Assembly: GCA_029975295.1 (NCBI GenBank)
Contig: JARKPK010000170.1
Coordinates: 1 to 50,617 of the forward strand
Direction: 5' to 3'
Source of the DNA: Thermoguttaceae bacterium
Lineage (GTDB): Bacteria; Planctomycetota; Planctomycetia; Pirellulales; Thermoguttaceae
DNA: 50,617 bases
The notes under the pieces were generated by a model, which saw only the letters and a program-made list of their open reading frames with translations, was not told where the DNA came from and searched no databases. Positions 1-9,900 of the stretch are shown here, piece by piece; position 1 is the stretch's first letter; each line of letters begins with the position of its first letter. The position numbers were made by a program, and so were the translations under genes.

Positions 1-1740
1 CTGGGCGCCGTTGTCGGGCAGGGCCGCGTCGATCTCGATCGCCGAGCCGTCGCTGAACTGGAGCGTTGCGCCGGTGATCTGATCGAGATGGTTCGGGCGA
101 TCCACCAGCCACACGCGCGAAACCGTCTGCGGCTTCTCCCACGTCAGCCTGATCCAAGCCGCTTCGCGCTTCCCGTGCGAGGCCCATTCTTCGTTGATGT
201 CGTGGGGATAGCCGCCCGGCTGGCCGTCGATCGCACCTTCGGCCCGATAGCCGGGATGGATCGAGTCGGCTTCGATCTTCGCCCGCGGTGCGACGTTGTC
301 GGGCGACGCGAACGGATTGGGCTTCTGCTTCGGCTTTTCGCCGGGGGCCAGCAGCCGAACCTCGTGCAGGCACAAACCGTAACGCCCGCCGGGCGGATCG
401 ATTTTCAGCTTCATGCCGTTCCAGTTGGCCGCGAAATTGGCCGAATAGCAGAGCCAGAGCGTCTTGCCGTCGGGGCTGATGAACTTCGACGGGAAATTGA
501 GGAAATAGGCCTGCTCGCCGAAATCCTTCATGTAAACGACCAATCGCCAGGGACCGGTGATTCGGTCGGCCTCTAGGATGTACGAGTTCATCTTGGCGCA
601 CGTGGGCCAGCCATCGGTGACGCACATCAGGTATTTCTTCAAGCCCGGCACATAGGTCGCCGTTGCGCAACCCATGTTGTTGTTCCAGTCGAGCAACGGC
701 CTGATTTTCGAGAAATCGCCGGTCCACCGGGGATTGCCTTCGGAATCGTGCCCGGCGAAGAACTCGTAGGCGGCCAGGTTGTTGATGGTTTCGGGGCTGG
801 GGGTGACGCGGGCCAAATAAACCTGGTCGGCGGAAATCCAACTCAGATTGGCGTAGCGCGGCTTCGGATCGTTCTCTTCTGCGCCCATGCCCAGCAGGTA
901 GGCCTTTCCATCGGGCGAGTGCTCCATGTTCTTGCCGAAGTCGACGAAATGCGGAGCGCCCATTTTGACCGGGCCCATAAACGCCGCTGGCTCGGGAAAA
1001 AGCGGCTTTTCGGGCGACAGCGGCGACGGAATCCAGGTTTTGCCGTAATCCTTCGAAATGCGAAAGCCCGGCATCGGCCCCAACACCGGCCAGTTGTAGG
1101 TGAAGCCTTCGTGCTTGACGGATCCCGCGGGGCCGAGGCAATAGGTGCTGTAGTACCATATTCCGTTATGAACCAGGCTGCCCGCCGGATAACGGCCCTG
1201 ATAGGGCCTCGGGCTGGCCGGTTGGGGCGGCGCGGTGTTCTTGATCTGAAGTGTCCGCGGATCGTCGCCGATCAACACCGCGTTGCCCGTGGTCGCTCTG
1301 TCGCCGCCCGAGGTCGATCGCACACCGTCGGTCGTCCCGTCGGTCCAGGGCGAGTAGAGGTTCCCATCAGACGCCCACGAGGGGTAGAACGTGTCGCCGC
1401 AGTGGTAGTCGCTATGTACGCCGGTGAACAGGATGCCCGCCAGCTCTTTTGACGGTTCGAACGGACAATCTTCGGGCGGCTGCGAGGGCCAGTGCCGATA
1501 GCCCCGCAAGGGAAGATCGACGACGCGCTGCCTGCTTGCGCCGTTGGCCGGGCCGGGTTCGGCGGCAGGCAGCGCGGGCAAGATCGCGGCAGCCACGGCC
1601 CAGCCCAGCAAAATACCGACCCGATAGGCCCGTAAGCTGCGGAAAGCGGCCGCGGGCGCAGCGAAGGGGCCGGTTGCGCGCTTCGTGCGCTTGGGCTGCG
1701 TTTCTTTCTCGAATTCGTTTCGGTTCCGTTGTTTGTTCAT
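1..1740 (-). CDS. Secreted beta-propeller-like glycosidase with DUF7402-type C-terminal domain, partial
   Basis: The reading frame is open from ATG at 1740 to the window edge, so the C-terminus is missing; 580 codons are visible. An AAGGA Shine-Dalgarno lies 8 nt before the start. Residues about 40-62 form a hydrophobic signal segment ending in ALPAAEP, after an unusually long basic leader, so the product is probably exported. The middle has the look of a five-bladed propeller hydrolase of the DUF4185/sialidase-like kind (repeated Trp/Gly/Asp strands such as FTGVHSDYHCGDTFYPSW and DWNNNMGCATATYVPG). From about residue 485 a galactose-binding-like domain resembling DUF7402 follows (EWASHGK...AWIRLTW...DRPN..DQI...FSDGS). 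The role is probably binding or cleavage of a polysaccharide outside the cytoplasm; the substrate is unknown. It is the last gene of a minus-strand run and starts 35 nt after the small membrane protein gene. Family naming is from memory of motifs, not a search. Confidence 0.75.
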   Translation of the reverse strand, partial: MNKQRNRNEFEKETQPKRTKRATGPFAAPAAAFRSLRAYRVGILLGWAVAAAILPALPAAEPGPANGASRQRVVDLPLRGYRHWPSQPPEDCPFEPSKELAGILFTGVHSDYHCGDTFYPSWASDGNLYSPWTDGTTDGVRSTSGGDRATTGNAVLIGDDPRTLQIKNTAPPQPASPRPYQGRYPAGSLVHNGIWYYSTYCLGPAGSVKHEGFTYNWPVLGPMPGFRISKDYGKTWIPSPLSPEKPLFPEPAAFMGPVKMGAPHFVDFGKNMEHSPDGKAYLLGMGAEENDPKPRYANLSWISADQVYLARVTPSPETINNLAAYEFFAGHDSEGNPRWTGDFSKIRPLLDWNNNMGCATATYVPGLKKYLMCVTDGWPTCAKMNSYILEADRITGPWRLVVYMKDFGEQAYFLNFPSKFISPDGKTLWLCYSANFAANWNGMKLKIDPPGGRYGLCLHEVRLLAPGEKPKQKPNPFASPDNVAPRAKIEADSIHPGYRAEGAIDGQPGGYPHDINEEWASHGKREAAWIRLTWEKPQTVSRVWLVDRPNHLDQITGATLQFSDGSAIEIDAALPDNGAQ

Positions 1741-1775
1741 GAACCGGTTCCTTGTTGGTTCGCCGAAGGCGCAGG

Positions 1776-2144
1776 CTAAGGCTTCGAAGGAGCTTGGTCT
1801 GTTGGTTTCTGGGGGAAGGATTCGGCGGTCAATTCGCGGAGTTTGGCGTCGTATTTGGCGAATATGCTTTGGAAGTCGCGAATCCAGCGTGCGCCCTCGA
1901 TCGTCAAATACAACAACCGCCCGACAACGACAGCGTAGCCGGCAAGGGCGTAGCCCATTTCGCCTCGGATGAGAAACAGAACAATGCAGACAATGGAAGC
2001 AAGGACGAACGCCATGTCGTACAGCACCATTCGCCGTGTATCGGACGGTTTCACCGACCGGTAGTAACTGACGATGAATCGCTCGCGCTCGGTGAAATCG
2101 ACGGGATCGGGCTGCGCCATCTCTTGCGGTTTCCTCGTTGCCAT
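1776..2144 (-). CDS. Small membrane protein, hypothetical
   Basis: A protein of 122 residues that I do not recognise. It has a hydrophilic N-terminus, two adjacent hydrophobic segments (about residues 43-64, DMAFVLASIVCIVLFLI, and 67-84, around YALAGYAVVVGRLLYL) separated by a short charged turn, and a charged C-terminal tail. This fits a two-helix hairpin inner-membrane protein. The frame stays open upstream to 2417, but that part overlaps the phosphatase gene and is Arg-rich nonsense, so I start at 2144 (MATRK). An alternative ATG at 2120 (MAQPD) has GAGG about 12 nt upstream and may be the true start. It lies 104 nt after the phosphatase gene and 35 nt before the propeller gene, on the same strand, so co-transcription is likely. 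Confidence 0.7.
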   Translation of the reverse strand: MATRKPQEMAQPDPVDFTERERFIVSYYRSVKPSDTRRMVLYDMAFVLASIVCIVLFLIRGEMGYALAGYAVVVGRLLYLTIEGARWIRDFQSIFAKYDAKLRELTAESFPQKPTDQAPSKP

Positions 2145-2248
2145 GCCTTCCGACCCGCGCGGGGCCGGCTGCTTGCGGGCGGCCGAGCGCGGCCTTGCCG
2201 CCGGCGCCCGAACGCCATCCGGAGCGGCGCGACACCGCCGAGCAGCGG

Positions 2249-2857
2249 CTACCGCTCGACTTGGCCGGCAGACTTCCGGTCGGTCTTCTTCACGCCGGCT
2301 TCCTCGGCGACGGCATCGATATCGAGGTCGCGGATCCAATCGGGCAGGTTCGTCCACACCTCGTGAAACCCGAATCCGCCCTCGGTCATCTCTCGAATCG
2401 CTTCCTCCTTCGTCCATCCCTGCACGGCCACTCGGTAGATCGCCACCATCGTGCCCGTCCGATCGGCGCCGTGTTGGCAGTGAACCAATACGGGAGTGCG
2501 TTTCGGGTCGGCGGCGATTTGCAGAAATCGCACGGCTTCCTTGCGTTCGGGATGCCAGGCCTTCATGTAGATGTGCTCGTAGGCCAGGCCGGTATCGCCG
2601 ATTTCGTCGCGATCGGAATGGAATGACCGGAGGTTGACGATCGTCGTCACCCCGAGGCGCTTGAGGCTGCGCATGCCCTCGGCCGTCGGCTGGGCGCTGC
2701 GATACAGGCCGTCGCTAACGCGGAAGAGATTGGGCACGCCCTCGGCCTCGACCGGCTGCGCCCATTCCTTCGGCCGCTCGGCCGCCGGTTCGGCCGTGCA
2801 TCCCCAGCTACTCAACGCGATCAGAAGCATTCCGGCGCGAACGGCTGATGTCGGCAT
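2249..2857 (-). CDS. Secreted dual-specificity / tyrosine phosphatase family protein
   Basis: The product is 202 residues. It carries the Cys-phosphatase P-loop HCQHGADRTG at residues 126-135, with nucleophile C127 and phosphate-binding R133, matching the HCxxGxxR signature of protein tyrosine and dual-specificity phosphatases. Upstream blocks (NLFRVSDGLYRSAQPTAEG, VNLRSFHSDRDE) are typical of the small bacterial and plant/fungal-like DSP group. The N-terminus is a short hydrophobic signal ending near Cys20 (LLIALSSWGC). The cysteine suggests a lipoprotein, but Ser-Trp-Gly before it is a poor lipobox, so Sec secretion without lipidation is also possible. The start at 2857 is chosen because the longer frame to 3067 overlaps the preceding gene and lacks a signal. 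An extracytoplasmic phosphatase could act on phosphorylated sugars or inositol phosphates as well as on proteins; the substrate is not shown by sequence. Confidence 0.85.
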   Translation of the reverse strand: MPTSAVRAGMLLIALSSWGCTAEPAAERPKEWAQPVEAEGVPNLFRVSDGLYRSAQPTAEGMRSLKRLGVTTIVNLRSFHSDRDEIGDTGLAYEHIYMKAWHPERKEAVRFLQIAADPKRTPVLVHCQHGADRTGTMVAIYRVAVQGWTKEEAIREMTEGGFGFHEVWTNLPDWIRDLDIDAVAEEAGVKKTDRKSAGQVER

Positions 2858-3000
2858 TGTAGCGGTCGCAATATTCGAGGTGTGGGAGGAAACCAGAACG
2901 ATTCTACCACAACTCGCGTTCCGACACGGGTCTGCTCCGGCCAGCAGTCGCCCCAGCCGTCGCACGGCCTGCAACGGCGGCTCGTTGATCGCCCGCGCGA

Positions 3001-5298
3001 TCACTTGATCAGGCGGGCTTCGATGTTGGCGATTTCGCGGTTGACGAACTCGTCGGTCAGAAGCCACTCTTGGTAAAGGCGTTCGATCTGCCGGATGTAG
3101 AAATCGACCGACGATCGCGTCAGGTTGGCCTGTTGGTCCTTGGGGCGATCCTCGTCGCGAATGGGCGGGCGAATGCGCTCGGGCCGCGGTTGATAGTTCG
3201 GATCGACCACCAGAACCGGCAAGGTCTCGGCGGGCAGCAGATGACGCCAGAGGAACGCCTGCATCCGGTCTTCGGCTGGAACGGCCTCGCGGACGATCTC
3301 GCCGTCGCCGACTTTCGCCTTGCCGACAACATGGAAATCGATCGGCTTGTCCATTGTCGCCAGCGTAGTTTTCAGCGAAAGCCGGGCCATCTCCTTGCCC
3401 GCCGGAATAGTGATCGGCGCCGACTCGAACCCGGGCGGCAACTCCCGAAAGCTCAATGCGATCGGGCCGTCGAATCCGTCCTTGCGGACGGCGAACACGG
3501 TAACCGCCGTGGCGCTGTTGCTGCGGAGGACGATGCGGGAGGGAACAACGCGGAGATCGAAATCGGGCTGCGGTTCGCTGATCCGGATTCGATAGGCGAA
3601 CTCTTTGCCCGAACGTCGCTGCGTATCGCCGAGATGGACGTAATATTTTCCATCGGCGGGCAATTTCACCATGACATACGAATCGGCATGGTCCGTGTTC
3701 AACCCGGAGGCGGCGTCGTAATGGTCATCGTTCAGTGCGATGATCTTACCGTCGGGTCCGGTGATTTTGACGAACGAGTCGAGCGGCGAGGCCAAACGGC
3801 GGGCGTTGACTTCCGCCACAATCGTTTGTCCGGCCTTGCCTTCGACTTCAAAGACATCCCAATCGCCGGGCCGATCGATGCGGCCGTTGACGATGATCGG
3901 CAACGCCACTTTCTGCGCCTTGGCCGGCTCGTCGTTCGGTTCGGCGTCGAGGCATTCGGGCAGCGTGTCGAGGGCGAAGGGCAGGTCGTTTGACGCATAC
4001 TGCCCGTTGACGGCGGCGATGAGATGCCGCCCCGGAGTCGCGTCCTTCGGCGGCAGAATCGAGGCGTTGTTCAGGTTCCACCCGTCCATTTCGATCTTCA
4101 CTTGTTCGCCGACGCGGGCGCCCAAGGGAAAGACGCTCGTGACAAAGGGCAACTCGCCGATGGTGATCCGATAAACGAAACTCTCGCGTCCGCGGAAAAG
4201 CGCCTCGTTGATCGTGAGCACGTACTCGCCGTCGGCGGGGACTTCGTAGTAGATCAGCGGGTCGGGATTGAAGCGGAAATCGTCGTTGTAGGCCACCTCG
4301 TTGCCGTGGGCGTCGTAAAGCCGTAGCACAGCCTGGAGCCAGCCGGGAACGCCGTCGGGCACATAAGGGATCAGGTCGCGGGCCTTGACGGAGATCACCA
4401 GCCGCTGGCCCTTGGATGCGGCGAAACGATAGCGGTTCACTTCGCCGGCGGCAATTTGGCCGTTCATGGTGCAGGGCACCACGATCCGCATCTCTTCTTC
4501 GGAAACCGGCCGTTTGCGCTGGGCCAGGTGCTCCTTGCCCAACACGGGAATTTTCATGGTTTTCATCGGTTTGCGGGCGACTTCGGGCACTTGGCCCACG
4601 AAGAAGGGCAGTGCGTTCGAGACGCCCCGCTTGGTGATCACGCGGATTTCTCGCCGGCCCGGCTTGGCGTCGGGCGCGATGGTGACTTCGGCGAAGACAA
4701 GTTCCGTTTGCGCGCGCACGGCGGGGTCGCGCTCGTCTTCGGCAAACATCCGTTCGATCCGCTCGATCAGCTTTTGTTTGGCCAATTCCTTGGCCGAAGC
4801 GGGCGGTTCGCTTTTTGCAGCAGCGGCTTTCGGGTCGGCAAGCTTTTCGAGCTTCGCATGGCACTTGACGCAAACCTCCGCCTCCGGCGGATTGGCCGAG
4901 CCGCAAACCGAGCAAACCAATGCGGGAACCGCGTTGGGGCCGGTGTCGGGCCCGATCGGCGCGGGAAACTCGTACCAAAGCATCTTTTCGGTCATTGCAT
5001 CGCAGAGGACCGTCTCGGGCTTCTTCAGTTGAGCAAGCTGCTGCCGGAGCAACCCTTGCTCCTGGTTGTCGAGAACGCGGTAGTAGTCCACCAGGCGGAC
5101 TGAAACGCCTTCGCCGGTGACCACGATGTCTGAAACGTAAAGAAGCTGCTGCCCGCCCATGCGAATCGGGAAGGTCGAGCCTTGCTGGCCGCCGGCGGGA
5201 TAAACATATCCGATGTACTGGTTCTGCGCGTGAACCGCGGAAGCCGCCGCTGCCCATACGACCGCAGCGAAGAACGGAAGCTTTGTCAACCGACCCAT
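3001..5298 (-). CDS. Secreted PPC-domain protein with embedded zinc ribbon
   Basis: The product is 765 residues. The start at 5298 is fixed by GGAGGA six bases upstream and by the signal peptide that follows (MGRLTKLPFFAAVVWAAAAS, cleavage near AVHAQ). Longer starts up to 5349 lack both. Residues about 280-400 and 490-600 look like bacterial pre-peptidase C-terminal (PPC) beta-sandwich domains: G.W D.F.V.. KAGQ, LDS.. .I..PDG, N DD..., DG.Y.... An unusual feature is a four-cysteine zinc-ribbon-like knuckle at C129/C132 and C143/C146 (CSVCG...CVKCH), followed by a charged helical linker. No protease catalytic domain is seen, so it is probably a structural or binding protein of the cell envelope. 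It lies 106 nt downstream of the DUF1501 gene, and PPC proteins often accompany DUF1501/DUF1553 genes in planctomycetes. Confidence 0.85.
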   Translation of the reverse strand: MGRLTKLPFFAAVVWAAAASAVHAQNQYIGYVYPAGGQQGSTFPIRMGGQQLLYVSDIVVTGEGVSVRLVDYYRVLDNQEQGLLRQQLAQLKKPETVLCDAMTEKMLWYEFPAPIGPDTGPNAVPALVCSVCGSANPPEAEVCVKCHAKLEKLADPKAAAAKSEPPASAKELAKQKLIERIERMFAEDERDPAVRAQTELVFAEVTIAPDAKPGRREIRVITKRGVSNALPFFVGQVPEVARKPMKTMKIPVLGKEHLAQRKRPVSEEEMRIVVPCTMNGQIAAGEVNRYRFAASKGQRLVISVKARDLIPYVPDGVPGWLQAVLRLYDAHGNEVAYNDDFRFNPDPLIYYEVPADGEYVLTINEALFRGRESFVYRITIGELPFVTSVFPLGARVGEQVKIEMDGWNLNNASILPPKDATPGRHLIAAVNGQYASNDLPFALDTLPECLDAEPNDEPAKAQKVALPIIVNGRIDRPGDWDVFEVEGKAGQTIVAEVNARRLASPLDSFVKITGPDGKIIALNDDHYDAASGLNTDHADSYVMVKLPADGKYYVHLGDTQRRSGKEFAYRIRISEPQPDFDLRVVPSRIVLRSNSATAVTVFAVRKDGFDGPIALSFRELPPGFESAPITIPAGKEMARLSLKTTLATMDKPIDFHVVGKAKVGDGEIVREAVPAEDRMQAFLWRHLLPAETLPVLVVDPNYQPRPERIRPPIRDEDRPKDQQANLTRSSVDFYIRQIERLYQEWLLTDEFVNREIANIEARLIK

Positions 5299-5404
5299 TC
5301 GATATCCTCCATTCCGGCGTTTCATCGCCGGCGACAAACGCATGCACACCGCGGGAGACGCGCGGGGGCGTCTCCCGCATCGCCTGATCTGTTTGAACCG
5401 ATGG

Positions 5405-6817
5405 TTACAAAATCTCTTCGAGCAACCCGGCCGATTTCATTCCTTCCTTTTCCGTGTCGAGCACGTGAACATCCAGCCCTTCCGGATTGGGCAGAGGGGC
5501 CGTCGGGTCGATGCCTCCCAGCAGGTAGATGCTGCCAAGCAGGTCGGCCGGATAGACCGGCCGTTCCTTGGGGAGCTCGCCTTTCTCGTCCGACGAGCCG
5601 ACGACCCGGCCGCCTTTGAAGCCGCCGCCAGCCACGAGCACCGAGAAGACGTTGCCGTGGTGGTGCCGTCCGCCGTTCCAAGGCGGTTCCCAGGCCACCT
5701 TCGGCGTTCGGCCGAACTCGCCGGTGCACCAAACCAGCGTTTGATCGAGCAGGCCGCGTTCACTCAGGTCGGCCAACAGCGTTGCCAAGCCCTGGTCGAG
5801 CATGGGGCACTGCCGCTTCATCGTGGCGAAGTGGTTCGAATGCGTGTCCCAACCGCCGGGGAAGCTAATGGTGACGTAGGGCACACCCGCCTCGACCATC
5901 CGCCGAGCAGCCAAGCACTCTTGTCCGAAGGTGTGGCGGCCGTAGCGGTCTCGGGTCGCCTTCGATTCGTTCTCGAGGTTGAAAACCTCCTTGCCGGATC
6001 CCATGATCAGCCCGTAGGCCTTTTCTTTGGCCGCCTCGGCCTCGGCAATCTCCTCGGCGTTGGCAAGGCCGTAGCCCATCATGTTGACCTTGTCGAGCAG
6101 GTCGCGGCGGGCGCCTTGACGGGCATCGCTGATTCCGCGGTTGACAATGCCCTGCACCTCGAATCGCTCGGCGTTCGGATCGCCGCCGGTGGCGAAGGGT
6201 TTGTAGGCGGGGCCGAGGAATCCCTCTTCCGAAAACCGTCCGGCCGCCTGAAGCATGACGATATAAGGCGGGAGCAGCCCTTTGTATTGGTTCCTCTTGA
6301 AATAGGTGAACACCGCGCCCACGCTGGGAAACGCCAGCCGGCCGCCGGGGCTGTGGCCGGTTTGCATCAGATAGGCGGCGGTTTCATGGCCGTTGTTGCC
6401 GTGCGTCATGCTGCGGATGAGTGAGAACTTGTCGGCCTGCTTGGCCAGCAGGGGGAACAGGTTGCTCAACTGGATTCCGTCGACGTTCGTGGGTATGACC
6501 TTGTCGAATTCGCCCAAGTAGTCGTTGCCTGTGCCGGGCTTCGGGTCCCAAGTGTCGTTCTGCGACATCCCGCCCCAGAGGAAGATCTGAATAACCGACT
6601 TGGTTTGGCCCTTCTTGGCCTTCGCCCGGGCCGCTTCGTCCCGCACGGCCTTCTCTTCGGCGAGTTTTTCGGCGGGCTTCTTTTCCGCCTCGGCGGCAAA
6701 AACGCGGTGGCTCAGGCCGCCGGCCGCGATCAGGCCCGCAGCGCCCAATGCGCCGCGACGAACAGCCTCGCGACGGGGCAGGTGTTCGTGATGGTCGGAG
6801 TTCTGGTTGGTCCTCAT
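5405..6817 (-). CDS. DUF1501 domain protein, Tat-exported
   Basis: The product is 470 residues. The start at 6817 has GGAGG nine bases upstream. The N-terminus has a twin-arginine signal (RREAVRRGALGAAGLIAAGG), indicating folded export. The body matches the planctomycete DUF1501 family, related in fold to alkaline phosphatase/sulfatase superfamily proteins: FLWGGMSQNDTWDPKP near the start, SMTHGNNGHETAAYLMQTGH in the middle, and WCTGEFGRTPK..WEPPWNGGRHHHGNVFSVLVAGGG near the end. The catalytic role is not established for this family. It follows the DUF1549/DUF1553 gene by 86 nt; this pair is a hallmark of planctomycete genomes, and the two products are presumed to act together outside the cytoplasm. 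The protein is complete at both ends. Confidence 0.95.
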   Translation of the reverse strand: MRTNQNSDHHEHLPRREAVRRGALGAAGLIAAGGLSHRVFAAEAEKKPAEKLAEEKAVRDEAARAKAKKGQTKSVIQIFLWGGMSQNDTWDPKPGTGNDYLGEFDKVIPTNVDGIQLSNLFPLLAKQADKFSLIRSMTHGNNGHETAAYLMQTGHSPGGRLAFPSVGAVFTYFKRNQYKGLLPPYIVMLQAAGRFSEEGFLGPAYKPFATGGDPNAERFEVQGIVNRGISDARQGARRDLLDKVNMMGYGLANAEEIAEAEAAKEKAYGLIMGSGKEVFNLENESKATRDRYGRHTFGQECLAARRMVEAGVPYVTISFPGGWDTHSNHFATMKRQCPMLDQGLATLLADLSERGLLDQTLVWCTGEFGRTPKVAWEPPWNGGRHHHGNVFSVLVAGGGFKGGRVVGSSDEKGELPKERPVYPADLLGSIYLLGGIDPTAPLPNPEGLDVHVLDTEKEGMKSAGLLEEIL

Positions 6818-6903
6818 GCTTTCCGTCCTCCTTTTACTCCCTTGGGAGTGCCATGCCGGGAATGCGGCCGTTTCGCACCGTGCCGCAACGATGATCGCGT
6901 CAA

Positions 6904-9900
6904 TCAATGCCGCAACAGGAACTCGGGGTTATTGATCAGCGCCCAAGCGATGTCGATCCAGGCGTCGCGCCCGCGCGCCACGCCGGCCTTGAGGTATTGC
7001 TCGGCAACTTGCACATCCGTTTCTGTCGGGTAGCGCGAAAGGATGGTCAGGTACAGCTTGTCCAGCGTTTCTTTGGGGGGGCCGCCCGCGGCGAACATGG
7101 CCGCGAGCTTCGGGCCGGTTTGCAGTTTGTTCTGAATTTGCCCCGAGTTGAGCATGTGAAGCCATTGGGGCGAGGCGAGTTCGTTCACGCGCTCGCTCTC
7201 GGTTCCCGTGGCGCGGGCCGATCGACCGAACAACGTCAGGAACGAATCGGTCACGCTGCCGTCGGCCAGGGCGACCGCTGGCATATCTTTCGGGATGTAG
7301 GTGAAGGGCTCGGGGACAGCGCTGGTGTAAAGGTCGGAACTGCCCGTGATGCGGTTGACCGCGTCGATCAGCACCTCCGCTTCGACGCGCCGCAACGGAT
7401 AGCTGGCGAAGTTGGCCCGCGCTTCGGGCGAGTTGTATCGGACGACCGATGAGAACTGGTATGTGGTCGAAGTGAAGATCAGCCGCTTAAGATGTTTCAG
7501 GTTGTAACCGCTCGAGACAAGTTCTTTCTCCAAATAAGCCAGCAGTTCCGGATTGCTCGGCGGATTGTCGTCGCGGATGTCGTCGGGCTCGTGGATGATG
7601 CCGCGCCCCATCGCCCAAGCCCAAGTGCGATTGGCAATGTTCTTGGCGAACCAAGGGTTCTCGGGCCGGATAAGCCACTCGGCGAACACCTCGCGCGGAT
7701 CGCGATCGGAGGGAATGGCGACCTTCGTGCCGTCGGGGAAAACCGCATTGAGCGGACCGTTCGGGCTGATCGCCTCGGGCAACGCTTGCGGAATTTGGTT
7801 GGTGGCCACCACCGACTTGGCCACATCGTCGATTCCCGGCGCCGTGCTGCCCGGCACGGCCACCGACTTCAACGGATCCCAGAAAACGATCTCTTCCTTC
7901 CACTCGCTAGTGGGTTTGTAGCCAATCTGTGTGAAGAATGCGGCCATGCCCGCCAGTCGATCTTCGGGCCAGGCATGAACCCGAGTGCCCATCATCGCCA
8001 GCCCGACGGCCGCGGCAATGCCCTCCGGGGTTTTGTCTTGAATGGCGCGATAGAAATTCACCGGGCCGACCCGGAAATTGCTCCCGTTGGAAGTGAGCAG
8101 CTCTCGGGCGAATTGATCGTAGGGCTTGTTTCGGGCGATCGATTCCCAGATCCAGCGATGATAGGCCTGTGCCGCGTTGGGCCAAACCTTTACCGGGAAC
8201 TCCGCCTTGACCCGCAGCACGTCGCTCCATCGCATGGCCCAGTAATCGGCATGCGCGGTTTGGTCCAACAGCCGATCGATCAGGGCGATCCGTTTATTCT
8301 GGTCGGCATTTTCCAGAAACGCCTTGGCTTCCTCCGCCGTGGGCAGCTTGCCCGTCAAATCCAAATAGGCGCGGCGAAGGAATACGGCGTCGGAGCAAAG
8401 GGCCGGCTTCATGCCCAGGGAGTTCAACTTGGCGAAGACGATCTCGTCGATCCGGCCGGCAGGCTTCGGCGGCTCGGGGCTTTCCATAATGTTCGCCAAT
8501 TGCTTGGCGGCTCTCAGACGGTACACTGCCGCTCGGGCTTGCTGGGCCTCGGCACGCTTCTGCTCGGCAACTTTCACCGCTTCAAGGAAAGCGGCGCGGG
8601 CCTTCTCGGCTTCCGCCTTCAACGGCACAGCCGCGGCTTCCGCCTCTTCGGCCGCCTTTTCATCGGCCGCATGCGACTCTTTGGCTCCGGCAATCCGCTT
8701 TTTCAAGTTCTCCACGGCCTCTGCGGCGGCTTGCTTTCGCGACTCGGCGCGAGCCAGCTCTTGCACGCTGTTGTTAACCTGAATGGCCGCCTGCTCGAAT
8801 TTCTGCCGAACGGGCAGCAACGCCGCCCGGGCCTGATTGGCCGCCTGCCGCTTGGCAACCGCTTCGTCAATCGCTTTCTGGCGGGCGGCATCGAGTTCAA
8901 GCATCTCCTTCGCAGCTTCTTCGGCTGCTTGATTGGCCGCCGCAGCAGCAGCCAGTTGGTTCTTGGCGTTCGCCGCGGCTTCGTCGGCGGTCTTTTTCTG
9001 TGCCTGCAACTCGGTCAGTTTTTGTGCCAGTGCCGCAGCCTGCGCTTGTGCCGCTTGCTCGGCCTGCTGCGCTTTCGTCAGGGCGGCCTTCGCCTCGTCG
9101 GCCGCCTTGCGCTTCGCGGCTGCTTCATCGGCGGCTTGCTTCTTTTCGGGCTCGGGTTTCGCGGCATCGGCGGCGAGTTGTGCGGACCGGTCCGCGGCTT
9201 CCTTGGCGGTCTTTTCCGCGGCTTCTACGGCCGCGGCGGCAGCGGCCGCTTGGTTCTTAGCATTTTCTGCGGCCGTGTCGGCGGCTTTCTTCTGCGCGTC
9301 GGCCTCGGCCAGACTCTTGGCGAGGGCCGCCGCCTGCGCCTGCGCTGCTTGCTCGGCCTGTTGCGCTTTCGTCAGGGCGGCCTTCGCCTCGGCCGCGGCC
9401 TTGCGCTTCGCTGCCGCTTGCGCAACGGCCGGCTTCTTTTCCTCGGCCAGTTTTTCGGCGGCCTGCGCGGCTTCATCGGTCCCCTTGATGGCATCGGTAG
9501 CGGCGGCCAATTGGCTTTTGGCGGCGGCCAAGGCCTCGTCGGCAGACTTCTTCTGCGATTCGGCCTCTGCCAGCGCCTTGGCGGCGGCCGCGGCCTGGGC
9601 TTGAGCCGCCTTTTCTGCTTGCTGTGCGGCGGTCAGCGCCGCCTTCGCTTGGTCGACTGCTTTCCGCTTGGCGGATGCGTCGTCGGCGGCTTGCTTCTTT
9701 TCGGGTTCGGGCTTGGCGGCGTCGGCAGCGATTTGCGCGGCCCGGTCCGCGGCTTCCTTGGCGGCCTTCTCTGCCGCTTCCACGGCCGCGGCCGCAGCGG
9801 CCACTTGGTTCTTCGCATTGGTCACGGCCGTATCCGCGGCCTTCTTCTGCGCGTCGGCCTGGGCGAACTTCTGCGCGGCCGTGTTGGCCTGAGCCGTTGC

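Noticed and set aside
1741-1750. Ten-base palindrome GAACCGGTTC just before the propeller gene start
   Set aside because: Too short and single to support an operator, and it overlaps the ribosome binding region by chance-level similarity.
8992-9852. Regular repeats considered as a CRISPR array
   Set aside because: Period near 294 bp, in frame, with no short direct repeat and unique spacer pattern. It is a protein-coding repeat.
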